A DNA stretch of 5,956 nucleotides from Bacteroidales bacterium. GTDB lineage: Bacteria; Bacteroidota; Bacteroidia; Bacteroidales; WRGA01. Below, piece after piece: positions 5,174 to 5,956 of the stretch (within the stretch, counting starts at the first letter, position 1; each line of letters opens with the position of its first letter). The notes under the pieces were generated by a model. The model was not told where the DNA came from. It searched no databases and was given only the letters and a program-made list of their open reading frames with translations. A program made the position numbers and the translations under genes. The stretch lies in contig JAITHZ010000319.1 of NCBI GenBank assembly GCA_031279795.1, positions 1 to 5,956 on the forward strand. Reading direction: 5' to 3'.

Positions 5174-5956
5174 AAAAAGTGCCTCAAAGCAATGTATGCA
5201 AAGGCGCCGACGCTGGTTTTCAGGGCTTCTTCGTCAATCAAAAACGTAGATGTATGCAGCAGACCATGCCCTGCGTTGGCATTGCTTTTTATGCCAAAGC
5301 GATAAAATGTACTGGGATATTTCTCTGAAAAAAAACCAAAATCCTCGCTGGTCATTCGTACTGGATACGCAACGACATTGTCCTCGCCCAGGTATTCGCG
5401 TGCAAATCGTGTAGCGTCGGCCGTTACTGCTTCGTCATTTACCACCGTTGGGTAACCGTGCTTGATATTGATATCGCATGTGCAATGGAAGGCATTCGAC
5501 ACTGTGGCGGTGATATCGGCAATGGTTTCTTTGGCATGTTTGCGTTCCTCCTCGTCCATGCAGCGAAGCGTGCCTGAAATGACAACTTCGTCAGGTATCA
5601 CATTTGTAGCGCCGTTGGCAATGAATTTGCCAAACGAAAGCACCATCGGCTTGAATGGATTAGATCGTCGGCTGACAACCTGCTGCAATGCAACGATTAA
5701 CTGCGACCCAGCCAGAACAGTATCATCCAGCAGATGCGGCATAGCTGCGTGTCCGCCGCGCCCTCTCACTGCGAGATGGATTTCGTCGGCAGAAGCCATG
5801 ACCGTGCCCGGCGTAAATCCAACAACGCCAGCAGGCAAATCCATAAACGCATGTTGAGCAAGAATCCGTTCAGGTTCGCAACCGTCGAACACATTGTCTT
5901 CCAGCATCAAGCGGGCTCCTCCTGGATATTTTTCTTCTCCGGGCTGAAAAATCAGC
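5167..5956 (-). CDS. M20D-family metal-dependent amidohydrolase/peptidase (N-terminus beyond window)
   Basis: The frame is open from the right edge to a TAA at 5167-5169, giving about 262 residues of a family usually near 390, so roughly the first third is missing. These enzymes hydrolyse N-acyl amino acids, hippurate-like conjugates or related amides using two metal ions. The visible part starts with LIFQPGEE, where the second Glu corresponds to a metal ligand and the first to the general base; AQHAFMDLP supplies His35 (visible numbering), RGRGGHAAMPH is the start of the dimerisation domain, GATNVIPDEVVISGTLR follows, and TSEDFGFF and GHGLLHTSTF (His234) close the active site. By homology the lost N-terminal part holds the CxH metal site. 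The FQPGEE plus PGGA form appears to be a normal subgroup variant of FQPAEE. An internal ATG at 5905-5907 is not the start. No signal peptide can be judged. It precedes the EamA transporter, suggesting a shared operon, but the substrate is unknown. Confidence 0.92.
   Translation of the reverse strand, partial: LIFQPGEEKYPGGARLMLEDNVFDGCEPERILAQHAFMDLPAGVVGFTPGTVMASADEIHLAVRGRGGHAAMPHLLDDTVLAGSQLIVALQQVVSRRSNPFKPMVLSFGKFIANGATNVIPDEVVISGTLRCMDEEERKHAKETIADITATVSNAFHCTCDINIKHGYPTVVNDEAVTADATRFAREYLGEDNVVAYPVRMTSEDFGFFSEKYPSTFYRFGIKSNANAGHGLLHTSTFLIDEEALKTSVGAFAYIALRHFLN

Noticed and set aside
5462..5857. A 131-codon + strand frame opposite the amidohydrolase
   Set aside because: The - strand carries all the M20D motifs; the + strand translation matches nothing I recognise.
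5905..5956. Start of the amidohydrolase at the ATG at 5907
   Set aside because: The same frame continues upstream with LIFQPGEE and PGGAR, both part of the conserved family core, so the gene begins beyond the window.
1..5956. CRISPR array, tRNA, rRNA, insertion sequence or phage genes
   Set aside because: No spaced direct repeats of suitable length, cloverleaf, transposase or phage-type protein was seen on either strand.

Overview
The window looks like a piece of a Bacteroidales-type (Bacteroidetes) chromosome. The evidence is two promoters matching the phylum's TTTG / TAnnTTTG consensus, AT-rich leaders without Shine-Dalgarno motifs, a small winged-helix protein of the DUF2582 type, a type IA topoisomerase with GRFGPY-type C-terminal repeats instead of zinc fingers, and a GH51-type arabinofuranosidase tail. 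The genus cannot be fixed from this sequence alone.

Layout: positions 3-392 on the + strand hold the C-terminal end of a secreted or periplasmic glycoside hydrolase, probably a GH51 alpha-L-arabinofuranosidase, that enters from the left edge. All other genes lie on the - strand. A perfect 15-bp inverted repeat (410-449) sits in the short convergent gap and probably terminates transcription from both sides. The - strand genes, read right to left, are: an M20D amidohydrolase cut by the right edge (5167-5956), an EamA/DMT-family transporter (4260-5138), DNA topoisomerase I topA (1758-4157), a sugar-phosphate-type nucleotidyltransferase (794-1699), and the DUF2582-type winged-helix protein (464-664).

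Inferred transcription units: amidohydrolase plus transporter are 28 bp apart and probably co-transcribed from a promoter outside the window. topA has its own promoter at about 4202-4231 and may carry the nucleotidyltransferase, since no terminator or good promoter is visible in the 58-bp gap between them. The winged-helix gene has its own promoter (768-798), overlapping the nucleotidyltransferase stop codon, followed by a leader of about 100 nt with two overlapping inverted repeats.

The gene content is ordinary and no undescribed multi-gene system was recognised. The most unusual structure is non-coding: short tandem repeats with about 7-9 bp units at gene junctions. They overlap the stop codons of the amidohydrolase and transporter genes, so they bracket the transporter, and another abuts the start codon of the nucleotidyltransferase.
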